This document shows positions 1 to 6,630 of a DNA stretch of 11,556 bases, in pieces (position 1 is the first letter of the stretch; each line of letters opens with the position of its first letter). Source of the DNA: Armatimonadota bacterium (GTDB lineage Bacteria; Armatimonadota; SYMT01); assembly GCA_020696885.1 (NCBI GenBank), contig JAJFMS010000025.1, forward strand, positions 1-11,556. Direction: 5' to 3'. A program made the position numbers and the translations under genes. Under the pieces are notes generated by a model. That model saw only the letters and a list, made by a program, of their open reading frames with translations. It was not told the DNA's origin and did not search any database.

Positions 1-416
1 CGTTCTTCCCGTGGGACCCGGAAGAGAGCCTCCGCGTGGCCCGCGAGCACGGGTTCAAGGCGGACGAGGCCGGCCCACGCACCGGTTACTACAACTACGC
101 CGACGTGGACGACGACTTCATCTCGATCCACCACTACCTGAAATGGTATAAGTTCGGCATCACCCGCACCTGGGATAATCTCTCCCTGGAGATCCGGAAC
201 GGCCGGATGACCCGCGAGCGGGCGATCGAGATCCTCCGCGAGCGCGGCGACGAGACCCCCCACCGGGACATCGCCCAGTTCTGCCGCTTTGCCGGGATCT
301 CCACGGAGCGGTTCTACGAGATCATCGAGCCGTTCCGGAACCTGGAGATCTGGAAGAGGGTGGACGGTCGCTGGACCATTCCCGGATTCCTGGTGCCGGA
401 CTGGAGCTGGACGTGA
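1..416 (+). CDS. N-acetyl sugar amidotransferase, 3' end (partial)
   Basis: The reading frame is open from base 3 at the window edge to TGA at 414-416, giving the last 137 residues; the N-terminal ATP-pyrophosphatase half lies outside. The visible part carries the signature of the WbpG/PseA/LegN amidotransferases: GYYNYADVDDDF, then SIHHYLKWYKFG, then NLSLEIRNGRMTRERAIEI, and a tail ending PDWSW. Members use ammonia, usually supplied by a HisH/HisF-like partner, to convert an N-acetyl group on a nucleotide sugar or nonulosonate precursor to an acetamidino-type group in the cytoplasm. GTG at 36 is an internal codon, not the start, because conserved-looking sequence (FFPWDPEESLR) precedes it in frame. 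It overlaps the next gene by 4 bases. The family call is firm from motif recognition; the exact sugar substrate is unknown. Confidence 0.9.
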   Translation, partial: FFPWDPEESLRVAREHGFKADEAGPRTGYYNYADVDDDFISIHHYLKWYKFGITRTWDNLSLEIRNGRMTRERAIEILRERGDETPHRDIAQFCRFAGISTERFYEIIEPFRNLEIWKRVDGRWTIPGFLVPDWSWT

Positions 417-802
417 AAATCGAAGCGATCGACCCGCCCCGCGAGTTCCGGGCCGGCCGGCACCAGCAGGTGGCGCTCAAGGACTGCGCGCACATCGCCC
501 TGGCTGCGGACGAGCAGGTGACGTTCGTCACCGAATCCGGCGGCGAGTTCGACGTGCTCCGCAAGTCCTGGGGCTTCTACGCCACCCCGTCGCTCAACGG
601 CCGTTTGCTCCGCTTCGGGCTGCGGCCGGTGCTGGCGAGGAACGGTCGGGAGCAGACGTTCGTGCTGCTGGTGGAGCAGGGCCACGAGGCCGATTTCGAG
701 CAGTACCTGGCCGATGACGGGATGACCATCGTCTGCTGGCTGGACGAGGGCGGACCGCGGGCCGGCTGGGACGGCGCGAGCAAAGGGGACGAGGGTGAGT
801 GA
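413..802 (+). CDS. Conserved-looking hypothetical protein beside amidotransferase
   Basis: A 129-residue soluble protein starting at GTG 413, which overlaps the previous stop (GTGA) and has a GGAG ribosome-binding site at 403-406, 6 bases upstream. I see no signal peptide, membrane segment or named catalytic motif. The middle has a compact pattern, KSWGFYATPSLNGRLLRFG followed by a hydrophobic strand FVLLVEQG and later MTIVCWLDEG, which looks like a small mixed alpha/beta domain. The C-terminal tail after WLDEGG is charged and glycine-rich, probably disordered. Its tight overlap with both neighbours says it is co-translated with the amidotransferase and methyltransferase and probably acts in the same glycan step. 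No function can be assigned from sequence alone; the coding call is strong because of overlaps and start signals. Confidence 0.8.
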   Translation: MKIEAIDPPREFRAGRHQQVALKDCAHIALAADEQVTFVTESGGEFDVLRKSWGFYATPSLNGRLLRFGLRPVLARNGREQTFVLLVEQGHEADFEQYLADDGMTIVCWLDEGGPRAGWDGASKGDEGE

Positions 803-1643
803 CGCCAGCTCCGGGCAGCCGTGCCCGATGTGCGGCCGGGACGCCTGGTCCCCGGTTTTCGAGTACACCGAGGCGCCGCCCGGTGAGGTGCGCTACGCGT
901 TCAGCTCCCGCGGAGAGTACCGGCGCACCGTCTCGTCGTGCGACGGCTGCGGGCACATGGTGTCCCGGCACCAGATGGACGAAGGCTCGCTCTACTCCGG
1001 CGACTACGTCAACTCCACGTACGGCGACGACGAAGGGGTGCGCCGGACGTTCGAGCGGATCATCAACTTCGATCCAGCGCGCTCTGACAACGTGGGACGG
1101 GTGCGCCGCATCGGGGAGTTCGCGGCGAAGTACCGGCTATCCGATGGGGGGGCGTCGCCTACCGTGCTGGATGTGGGGTCCGGCCTTTGCGTCTTCCTCC
1201 ACGGGATGAAGGGCGCCGGCTGGTCCGGCACCGCGCTGGATCCCGACCCGCGCGCGGCGGCGCACGCCCGGGACTACGTGGGCGTAGCGGCGGTCTGCGC
1301 GGACTTCCGCACCGCCACCGACCTGGAACGATACGACCTGATCACCTTCAACAAGGTGCTGGAGCACGTGCCCGACCCGGTCACCATGTTGTCGCAGTGC
1401 CTGCCGTTCATCAACCCAGGCGGGCACGTCTATGTGGAGCTCCCGGATGGGGAGGTGGCGTCCCTCCACGGCGCCGATCGGGAAGAGTTCTTCATCGACC
1501 ACCACCATGTCTTCAGCATGGCGTCCCTGGCGCTGCTGGCGGTGCGCGCCGGCTTCCGCGTGATCGAGATCGAGCGCCTCCAGGAGCCGAGCACGAAATA
1601 CACGCTCCGAGCGTTCCTCCAGCCGGCTCTGGTGAAGGAGTAA
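795..1643 (+). CDS. Class I SAM methyltransferase with N-terminal zinc ribbon
   Basis: A 282-residue protein. GTG at 795 is chosen because AAGGGG at 783-788 sits 6 bases upstream and because residues 10-13 (CPMC) are needed for the zinc site. The N-terminus has CxxC at 10/13 and CDGCG at 49-52, a zinc knuckle typical of the sugar/polyketide methyltransferase group with Methyltransf_13/23-like architecture. The SAM fold follows: motif I LDVGSG at 125-130, acidic residue D149 after strand 2, CADF at 168-171, and NKVLEHVPDP at 186-195. It probably methylates a sugar or sugar-linked acyl hydroxyl, or an amidine, in the cytoplasm. It overlaps the preceding gene by 8 bases. Its last two codons and TAA stop lie inside a dispersed GGAGTAATGGAGTG repeat, so the C-terminus is partly repeat-encoded. 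The family is clear; the acceptor is not. Confidence 0.88.
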   Translation: MSDASSGQPCPMCGRDAWSPVFEYTEAPPGEVRYAFSSRGEYRRTVSSCDGCGHMVSRHQMDEGSLYSGDYVNSTYGDDEGVRRTFERIINFDPARSDNVGRVRRIGEFAAKYRLSDGGASPTVLDVGSGLCVFLHGMKGAGWSGTALDPDPRAAAHARDYVGVAAVCADFRTATDLERYDLITFNKVLEHVPDPVTMLSQCLPFINPGGHVYVELPDGEVASLHGADREEFFIDHHHVFSMASLALLAVRAGFRVIEIERLQEPSTKYTLRAFLQPALVKE

Positions 1644-1650
1644 TGGAGTG
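1637..1650 (+). repeat. Dispersed repeat GGAGTAATGGAGTG, copy 1
   Basis: A perfect 14-base copy that also occurs twice in tandem after the aldolase gene (3064-3077 and 3081-3094). It supplies the final GAG codon and TAA stop of the zinc-ribbon methyltransferase. Both sites sit exactly at or a few bases after a gene end. Confidence 0.75.
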
Positions 1651-1707
1651 ATAGAGAGCTGGAGTATTGCCGCACGCTACCCCAATACTCCTCTGCTCCA
1701 ACACTCC
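1645..1707 (+). terminator. Large imperfect hairpin after methyltransferase gene, terminator-like
   Basis: The arm 1645-1669 pairs with 1683-1707 at 19 of 25 positions. The inner 9 base pairs are perfect (GGAGTATTG at 1661-1669 against CAATACTCC at 1683-1691, 13-base loop), and the outer 6 are also perfect (GGAGTG with CACTCC). It begins 2 bases after the stop codon. There is no run of T after it, so intrinsic termination is not demonstrated; it may instead be an mRNA 3' end stabiliser or just two inverted copies of the local repeat. Confidence 0.45.
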
Positions 1708-1971
1708 CGGGACTTACGCGGCTGGCGCCGTTGAAGTACCCGCCCCCTGCGGCCAACGATCATATTCGGGAACCGACACGGCTACGCTGCGTGTGGGGGA
1801 CCTGAACCCCGCGCTCAACCGGCTCCTCGCACCCCGTGCAGCCCGGCGATCCGCCGGAAGGTTCCACGATGAGTCCCCGGGCTGCGGCGTCCCGGCGAGA
1901 CTTCCGCGGAAGCGCCTGCTTCCCTTGCCGAGCAGTACAGGCAGCCGGATGCGTCGGACGTGTTCGGCGCT

Positions 1972-1975
1972 GGAG
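1972..1975 (+). promoter_or_regulatory. Ribosome-binding site deciding the aldolase start
   Basis: GGAG lies 8 bases before ATG 1984. The alternative in-frame GTG at 1960 has no comparable site, and the 8 residues it would add do not match the family, whose members begin just before the LDTTLRDG strand. Confidence 0.65.
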
Positions 1976-1983
1976 AACGTCTG

Positions 1984-3054
1984 ATGACCCCGCCCCTGAT
2001 TCTCGATACCACCCTCCGCGACGGCAGCTACGCGATCAACTTCCAGTTCACCGCGAATGACACCGCCATTCTCTGCGCGGAGCTGGAGCGCGTCGGCTTC
2101 CCGCTCATCGAGATCGGTCACGGGATCGGCCTCGGAGCCACAGAGCGGGGGATGAACCCGGCCGTGGAGACGGACGAAGCGTATCTGCGCGCCGCCGCCG
2201 AGTCGATCAAGACCGCCAAGTGGGGGATGTTCTGCATCCCGGGAGTGGCCCGCCTCGAGCACGTGGACCTGGCCGCCGAGCACGGGATGAGCTTCATTCG
2301 GATCGGCACCGAGGTGGAGAACGCGGAGCAGGCCGCGCCGTTCATCGAGCGGGCCAAAAGCTACGATATGTTCGTCTGCGCGAACTTCATGAAGTCGTAC
2401 GCGCTGGAGCCGAAGGAGTTCGCCCAGAAGGCGCTGCTGTCCCAGGAGCTGGGCGCGGACGCGGTCTACATCGTCGACTCCGCCGGCGGGATGATGGCTG
2501 ATGAGCTGGAGCGGTACATGCGTGCCATCCAGGAGGTCTCCAACATCGCCATCGGGTTCCATGGTCACAACAACCTGGAGCTGGCCGTCGCCAACACGCT
2601 GAAGGCGATCGAGCTGGGCGCGGCGATCATCGACACGTCGCTGCAGGGGATGGGGCGCAGTGCCGGGAACACTCCGGCCGAGATCCTGTTGATGGTCCTG
2701 GCCCGCCAGGGGATCTCCCTGGGCATCGACCCGCTCCGGGTGCAGGACATCGGCGATAAGTACATCAAGCCGCTCATCCAGCGGCACGGCTACGACGCCA
2801 TCGACGTGGTGTCCGGCTACGCGCAGTTCCACTCCAGCTACATGGGCATCATCCGGGAGTTCTCCAGCAAGTACCGCGTGGACCCGCGCCGCCTGATCCT
2901 GGCGCTCTGCGCCGTGGACCGCGTCAACGCGCCCCGCGAGCTGGTGGAGCGCCTGGCGCGCGAGCAGTCCAACCAGGGCGAAGAGGTCTTCACGGCCCGC
3001 TTCCACCTGGAGCGTTACTTCGGCGCCGAGCAGAACCCCGGAAGCGCGTCCTGA
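1984..3054 (+). CDS. DRE-TIM aldolase, 4-hydroxy-2-oxovalerate aldolase-like
   Basis: A 356-residue enzyme of the HMG-CoA lyase / DmpG / isopropylmalate synthase superfamily. The TIM barrel opens with LDTTLRDG (residues 7-14), where R12 and D13 are the expected enolate-stabilising and metal-binding residues. The second metal site is GFHGHNN with H193 and H195. SLQGMGRSAGNTPAEIL (219-235) matches the glycine-rich segment of DmpG-type aldolases. Residues about 275-330 resemble the C-terminal communication region that in DmpG contacts the acetaldehyde dehydrogenase DmpF, yet no dehydrogenase is encoded here. It would make or split a carbon-carbon bond of a short 2-oxo acid, in the cytoplasm. In this location it probably builds an acyl precursor for the ligase and ACP downstream rather than degrading aromatics. 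The His next to the metal motif in DmpG is Tyr here (Y16). Superfamily certain, reaction uncertain. Confidence 0.85.
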   Translation: MTPPLILDTTLRDGSYAINFQFTANDTAILCAELERVGFPLIEIGHGIGLGATERGMNPAVETDEAYLRAAAESIKTAKWGMFCIPGVARLEHVDLAAEHGMSFIRIGTEVENAEQAAPFIERAKSYDMFVCANFMKSYALEPKEFAQKALLSQELGADAVYIVDSAGGMMADELERYMRAIQEVSNIAIGFHGHNNLELAVANTLKAIELGAAIIDTSLQGMGRSAGNTPAEILLMVLARQGISLGIDPLRVQDIGDKYIKPLIQRHGYDAIDVVSGYAQFHSSYMGIIREFSSKYRVDPRRLILALCAVDRVNAPRELVERLAREQSNQGEEVFTARFHLERYFGAEQNPGSAS

Positions 3055-3201
3055 TGGCCGCGTGGAGTAATGGAGTGGCTGGAGTAATGGAGTGTTGGGG
3101 ATGGACGCGCTTCGCGCCGGATCTCGTCACGCCACTGCCTCAGAACGGTTTCGCGCCGCATTATTAGAGCTGCCCGCTCTCCTGGATATCCCTACTCCCG
3201 C
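3055..3201 (+). other. 147-base intergenic region, repeat plus small hairpins
   Basis: Holds the tandem repeat, a small hairpin GCGC-TTC-GCGC (3107-3117), and AGAGC-TGCCC-GCTCT (3166-3180) about 20 bases before the ligase start. A local AT-rich stretch (CATTATTAG, about 3159-3167) is the only promoter-like sequence, but no -35 box is found at the proper distance. Confidence 0.4.
3063..3094 (+). repeat. Tandem pair of TGGAGTAATGGAGTG repeats
   Basis: Two perfect 15-base copies at 3063-3077 and 3080-3094 (period 17), starting 9 bases after the aldolase stop and followed by TTGG. The same core occurs at 1637-1650, and the reverse complement of the arm at 1692-1707 contains the related GGAGTGTTGG. 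The unit looks built from a shorter TGGAGT(AA/G) block. I see no coding role. Confidence 0.75.
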
Positions 3202-4758
3202 ATGGACCTCCTCTCAACTTGCCTCGCCCGGATCGAGGAGAACGGTGACACCCCGTTCCTGATCGACAGCTTCGGCGGGGTGACCCTCACGTACGCCGAG
3301 TCCCAGCGGCTGGCCAGCCTCCTCGGGGTCGAGCTGCGCCGGCAAGGGGTTGCCCGCGGCGGCCGGGTCGGGCTCCTGCTTAAGAACTCGGTGGAGTTCG
3401 CGCTGCTTTACTTCGCGTGCCTCTACATCGGGGCGGTGGCCGTTCCGGTCAACCCGACCCTGAGTGCGCGCGAAGTGGAGTTCATCGTGGGGCACGCGGG
3501 GCTGGATCTGTTGGTCGCTTCCCCGGCTACCCGGCCGCTGGTGGACCCGCAGCAGCTCGAGTCCGCCGGTATCCCGCTCTGGCTGATCCAGCCGGGGAAC
3601 GAGCCGCGCGGAGAGTCCGTGCCGCTGTTCGAGACTCTGCCCGCGGAAGTTCCTGCGGACTTCGTGGCGGCCGAGGGGATCACGGACGACGAGCTCTTCT
3701 CGATCAACTTCACGTCCGGAACCACCGGTCTCCCCAAGGGCGTGGTGCACCGGGTCGGCGGGCTGCTGCGGAGCGCGGCGGCGTTCAACCAGGAGTTGGG
3801 GATCGACGCGGAGAGCCGGTTCCTCCACGTGATGCCGATGGCCTACATGGCCGGCTTCCTCAACACCCTGCTCTGCCCGTGGGTGGCCGGCGGCAGCGTG
3901 GTGATCACCTCAGCCTTCGATCCGCTGAGTATGCTGCGGTTCTGGGGTCCCGTAACCCGGTATGCGGTGAATACGCTCTGGCTGTCGCCGACCATGCTGG
4001 CGGGGCTGGTGGGGTCCTCCCGGAACAACACCGGGCCGGACTACTGCCGCGCTCACATGCGCACGGTTTGCGCCGGCACCGCGCCCCTCCCGCCCACGGT
4101 CCAGCGCGCGTTCGAAGAGAAGTTCGGCGTGGCGGTGGATGAGAGCTACGGTCTCTCTGAGATCCTGTTCATCGCGTCCAACGCCGCGGGCGGAGTGCGA
4201 CGGAGTGGGACGGTCGGCCGGTTGCTGGAAGGCGTAGAAGTTCGCCTGGTCGGCAAAGACGGCGGCGACGTGACCCCGGAAGAGGGCGAGATCGAGGTCC
4301 GCACGCCGTTCATAATGGCGGGCTACCTGGACTACGAGACGCTGCAGCCGGCGGAGATCGCTCCGGATGCCTGGTTTCCCACCGGCGACATCGGACGGCT
4401 CGAAGCGGACGGAGCGCTCCAGATCACCGGGCGGAAGAAGGACCTCATCATCCGCGGCGGCGTCAACGTGAGCCCGCGGCAGGTGGAAGAGGTGCTCCTC
4501 GAACATCCGGCGGTGGCGCAGGCGGCGGTGATCGGCTTGCCGCACGACCTCTACGGCGAGGAAGTGACCGCGGTGCTCGTCCTCCAGCCGGGGCAGGTAT
4601 TGGACGAATTGAAGCGGGAGCTGCAGCAGCTTTGCCGCGAGCGCCTGAGCTCCAGCGCCGTCCCGACCTGCTGGGTCGAGGTTCCGGAGCTGCCGGTAAG
4701 CAGCACCGGCAAGGTGCAGAAGAACGTGCTCCGCGACACGCTCGGGGGCGCGCGATGA
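3202..4758 (+). CDS. AMP-dependent acyl-CoA/acyl-ACP synthetase (ANL superfamily)
   Basis: A 518-residue adenylate-forming enzyme. Core motifs are intact: phosphate loop FTSGTTGLPKG (170-180), YGLSE at 316-320 (YGxTE in most members), TGDIG at 394-398, hinge GRKKDLIIRGG at 410-420, and the C-terminal catalytic lysine K504 in STGKVQK. It activates a carboxylic acid with ATP and transfers it to CoA or a carrier-protein phosphopantetheine. With an ACP gene 1.6 kb downstream in the same run, loading of that ACP is plausible. ATG 3202 lacks a clear ribosome-binding site, but the N-terminus matches family length and begins before the TYAES helix. Its stop overlaps the VOC start (ATGA), indicating translational coupling. 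The acid substrate cannot be read from sequence; aromatic, fatty or short hydroxy acids are all possible. Confidence 0.92.
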   Translation: MDLLSTCLARIEENGDTPFLIDSFGGVTLTYAESQRLASLLGVELRRQGVARGGRVGLLLKNSVEFALLYFACLYIGAVAVPVNPTLSAREVEFIVGHAGLDLLVASPATRPLVDPQQLESAGIPLWLIQPGNEPRGESVPLFETLPAEVPADFVAAEGITDDELFSINFTSGTTGLPKGVVHRVGGLLRSAAAFNQELGIDAESRFLHVMPMAYMAGFLNTLLCPWVAGGSVVITSAFDPLSMLRFWGPVTRYAVNTLWLSPTMLAGLVGSSRNNTGPDYCRAHMRTVCAGTAPLPPTVQRAFEEKFGVAVDESYGLSEILFIASNAAGGVRRSGTVGRLLEGVEVRLVGKDGGDVTPEEGEIEVRTPFIMAGYLDYETLQPAEIAPDAWFPTGDIGRLEADGALQITGRKKDLIIRGGVNVSPRQVEEVLLEHPAVAQAAVIGLPHDLYGEEVTAVLVLQPGQVLDELKRELQQLCRERLSSSAVPTCWVEVPELPVSSTGKVQKNVLRDTLGGAR

Positions 4759-5570
4759 TCCTCGGGGTCGACCACCTGGCGCTGACCTGTACGGACCTGG
4801 ACGCCGCCTCGCAGCAGCTTGCGGCCAGCGGCTTTCCGATCCGGTTCTCCCAGCGGGACATCCCAAACTTCGCCGGGAAGGCGCCGCTTCTGGCCGAGTA
4901 CCAGCCGCTGCACAGCATGGCGTTCTGCGAGGGAACCGGGACGACCTCGATCGAGCTCACGCTCCACGGCGCGCAGATGGCGCCGGCGCGAGCCTCCTAC
5001 GAGTTGCTCCTGAGCGTTCAGCGCAGCGACTCCTGGAGCGAGTGGCCACCACCCACGGACGCAGGAAAGATCTGGGAAGATGCTTTCGGGCTGCCTGCGG
5101 TCCGCTGCGGCACCTGGGCCGATAGCGGCGCTCTCTTCTGGTTCGAGCCGGAAACGACGACGGCCGCCGGAGTCCGCGCGCTGCTGGTGCCGGTGCGTGA
5201 CCTGGATCATGCGATCGGCTTCTGGAAGGGCGCGCTGGGGCTGCGGGGGCTGACCGAAGGGTCCACCGCGGGGCGCCGCTGGGCGCGCGGCCGCTTCGTC
5301 TCCCCGGTGCCGGCCTGGTGTCTCGACGTGGTGATCGCCGAAGTCGAGGAGCTGCCGCCGACCCCAAGCCTCGACGCGCCCGGGTTCCCGTGCCTGGCGC
5401 TGTTGAGCACGGACGCGCACCGCGACGAGGCCAAGCTGCTCGCCGCCGGTGGGACCGAATCGACCGGCGTCTTCGAGGTGATTATCGATGGGAAGGGCCT
5501 GCAGGTGGTGGTGCTGCGCGGCCCCGATGGTGAGCTGGTGGAACTACTCCAGGTGAACCGCGGCAAGTAG
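4755..5570 (+). CDS. VOC-fold (glyoxalase/bleomycin-resistance type) protein, two modules
   Basis: A 271-residue protein starting at ATG 4755, inside the ligase stop, with GGGGG at 4744-4748 as ribosome-binding site. The frame is open further upstream, but that stretch is arginine- and proline-rich shadow sequence inside the ligase gene. Module 1 opens with ILGVDHLALTCTDLDAA (H7 as possible metal ligand) and closes near SIELTL (E67). Module 2 begins about 140 with VRALLVPVRDLDHAIGFWKGALGL and ends GPDGELVELLQV (E263). Tandem betaalphabetabetabeta modules are used for epimerases, isomerases, dioxygenases, lyases and sequestration proteins. Translational coupling to the ligase suggests it acts on the ligase product or substrate, for instance as a thioester epimerase or isomerase, but this is inference. 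No leader or membrane segment is seen. Confidence 0.8.
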   Translation: MILGVDHLALTCTDLDAASQQLAASGFPIRFSQRDIPNFAGKAPLLAEYQPLHSMAFCEGTGTTSIELTLHGAQMAPARASYELLLSVQRSDSWSEWPPPTDAGKIWEDAFGLPAVRCGTWADSGALFWFEPETTTAAGVRALLVPVRDLDHAIGFWKGALGLRGLTEGSTAGRRWARGRFVSPVPAWCLDVVIAEVEELPPTPSLDAPGFPCLALLSTDAHRDEAKLLAAGGTESTGVFEVIIDGKGLQVVVLRGPDGELVELLQVNRGK

Positions 5571-5601
5571 GCCGCGCCTTCCACCCAACGGACTCCGAAT
5601 C

Positions 5602-6270
5602 ATGACAAACCGCAAGATCGACCTCACGCTGCTGCTCCACGAGGGAATGGTGACCTTTCCGGTCGCCTGGCACCCGGTGGTGGAGATCACCCAGTTGGGC
5701 CGCCACGGCGTGGAAGGGCGGGAGACCCGCAAGTTCCTGCTCGGCACGCACACCGGCACCCACTGCGATGCCCCGCGGCATTTCATCCCGGGCGGAGCCA
5801 CGGTGGAAGAGCTCTCCCTGGACACGCTCATCGGTCCCGCGCTGGTGGTGGACTTCACCCACATCGGCCCGTTCGGCGAGGCGCAGGTCGCGGACTTCGA
5901 AGCCCAGGTGGGCGAGGCGCGGCCGGAGCGAATCGTCATGCGGTTCGACTGGTCGGACCGGTGGGGCAACCTCGCCTACTACTCGGACCATCCGTACATC
6001 TCGGATGAAGCCGCCCAGTGGCTGGTCGACCGCGGCGTGCTCTTGCTTGCGATGGACACGCCGATGCCCGATAATCCGAAGAATGGCCGCGGGACGGACA
6101 ACGACTCCCCGGTGCATAAGATCCTGTTGGGCAACGGGATGATCCTGGTGGAGTACCTCTGCAACCTGCGGGAGCTGAGGCGCCGGGAGGTGGAGCTGAT
6201 CGTGCTGCCGCTGAAGCTGGAGAAGGGCGACGGCTGCCCGGTCCGCGCCGTGGCCATCGAGCGCGGTTGA
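5602..6270 (+). CDS. Cyclase-family metal-dependent hydrolase (kynurenine formamidase-like)
   Basis: A 222-residue protein with the defining motif of the cyclase superfamily (Pfam Cyclase, PF04199): GTHTGTHCDAPRHF at 48-61, giving metal ligands H50, H54, D56 and probable catalytic H60. H172 and E184 in the C-terminal half are candidates for the remaining active-site residues. Known members hydrolyse N-formylkynurenine, isatin or cyclic amides/esters, and some sit in polyketide or glycan clusters with unknown reactions. It lies 31 bases after the VOC gene and before the ACP, so it may open or close a ring, or release a thioester, on the acyl intermediate; that is inference. There are no other tryptophan-degradation genes here, which argues against a KynB role. 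The ribosome-binding site is weak (GGA about 10 bases before ATG). Confidence 0.85.
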   Translation: MTNRKIDLTLLLHEGMVTFPVAWHPVVEITQLGRHGVEGRETRKFLLGTHTGTHCDAPRHFIPGGATVEELSLDTLIGPALVVDFTHIGPFGEAQVADFEAQVGEARPERIVMRFDWSDRWGNLAYYSDHPYISDEAAQWLVDRGVLLLAMDTPMPDNPKNGRGTDNDSPVHKILLGNGMILVEYLCNLRELRRREVELIVLPLKLEKGDGCPVRAVAIERG

Positions 6271-6337
6271 CTTCTACGGTTCGGATCAGTGAAGTCGCCG
6301 CCCCGGTGAGGGCAACGCCGGCTGGGCCGGAAAAGAC

Positions 6338-6342
6338 GGAGA
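6338..6342 (+). promoter_or_regulatory. Ribosome-binding site favouring the internal ACP start
   Basis: GGAGA 5 bases before GTG 6348. The competing start is TTG 6267, which overlaps the cyclase stop as TTGA and would add 27 proline- and charge-rich residues that are not part of an ACP fold. Confidence 0.5.
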
Positions 6343-6347
6343 GAATT

Positions 6348-6602
6348 GTGAGTGAAGAGGTTACCTGGCTGATCAGTTGGTTCACCCGGCACGGCGCGGC
6401 GCCCGCGGGCTCCCCGGAGCAGGTGCTGGCGACCAACTACTTCGACGCGAAGCTGATCGACTCCATGGGCGTGATCGAGCTGATCGCCGACGCCGAGACC
6501 GAATTCGACATCGCGTTTACCGAGCTTCATTTCCAGGACCGGCGCTTCGCCTTCATCGGCGGATTTGCGGAGCTGGTCGCCGAACTGCGCGCCGGCCGCT
6601 AG
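6348..6602 (+). CDS. Acyl carrier protein
   Basis: With GTG 6348 as start this is an 84-residue acidic protein, the usual ACP size. The phosphopantetheine site is LIDSMGVIELI, with S39 as the modified serine. The pattern of helix I (SEEVTWLISWF), the loop with NYFDAKLIDS, helix II (GVIELIADAETEFDIAF) and helix IV (IGGFAELVAEL) fits stand-alone carrier proteins used in sugar acylation, amino-acid activation or secondary metabolism rather than the housekeeping AcpP (which has DSLD). It would carry an acyl thioester from the ligase to the methyltransferase and the AAC(3)-type acyltransferase that follow. A longer 111-residue form from TTG 6267 is possible. A phosphopantetheinyl transferase is not seen in the window. 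Confidence 0.85.
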   Translation: MSEEVTWLISWFTRHGAAPAGSPEQVLATNYFDAKLIDSMGVIELIADAETEFDIAFTELHFQDRRFAFIGGFAELVAELRAGR

Positions 6603-6616
6603 CGCGCGCCAATTTC

Positions 6617-6623
6617 AAGGAGA
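6617..6623 (+). promoter_or_regulatory. Strong ribosome-binding site of second methyltransferase
   Basis: AAGGAGA, 7 bases before ATG 6631, is the best Shine-Dalgarno match in the window. It fixes the start and shows that the upstream in-frame codons (overlapping the ACP) are not translated as part of this protein. Confidence 0.75.
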
Positions 6624-6630
6624 CGGGCGA

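Larger units (their letters stand above)
1644..1983 (+). other. 340-base intergenic region with palindromes, no gene seen
   Basis: No ORF here has both a ribosome-binding site and recognisable protein sequence. Besides the hairpin at its start, it holds a GC-rich stem (1791-1798 against 1807-1814, two G-T pairs), a perfect 12-base palindrome CTTCCGCGGAAG at 1901-1912, and an overlapping perfect hairpin GGAAGC-GCCT-GCTTCC at 1908-1923. The last two share bases and cannot form together. I could not find a convincing -35/-10 promoter. The gap separates the amidotransferase block from the aldolase block, so a promoter or regulatory leader is plausible but unproven. Confidence 0.5.

Noticed and set aside
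1731..1766. Promoter made of TTGAAG and CATATT
   Set aside because: The spacing is about 24 bases, too long for a sigma-70-type promoter, and no better pair was found.
1866..1880. Hammerhead ribozyme core suggested by CACGATGAGTCC
   Set aside because: The required CTGATGA core is not matched (CGATGA instead), and no GAAA partner with flanking helices was found.
1714..3006. 430-residue open frame on the minus strand over the aldolase
   Set aside because: Mirror frame of the aldolase gene, with no family motif, while the plus strand carries complete catalytic motifs.
6267..6347. TTG start of the ACP overlapping the cyclase stop
   Set aside because: Possible as TTGA coupling, but it lacks a clear ribosome-binding site and adds 27 residues outside the ACP fold. 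GTG 6348 has GGAGA at good spacing.
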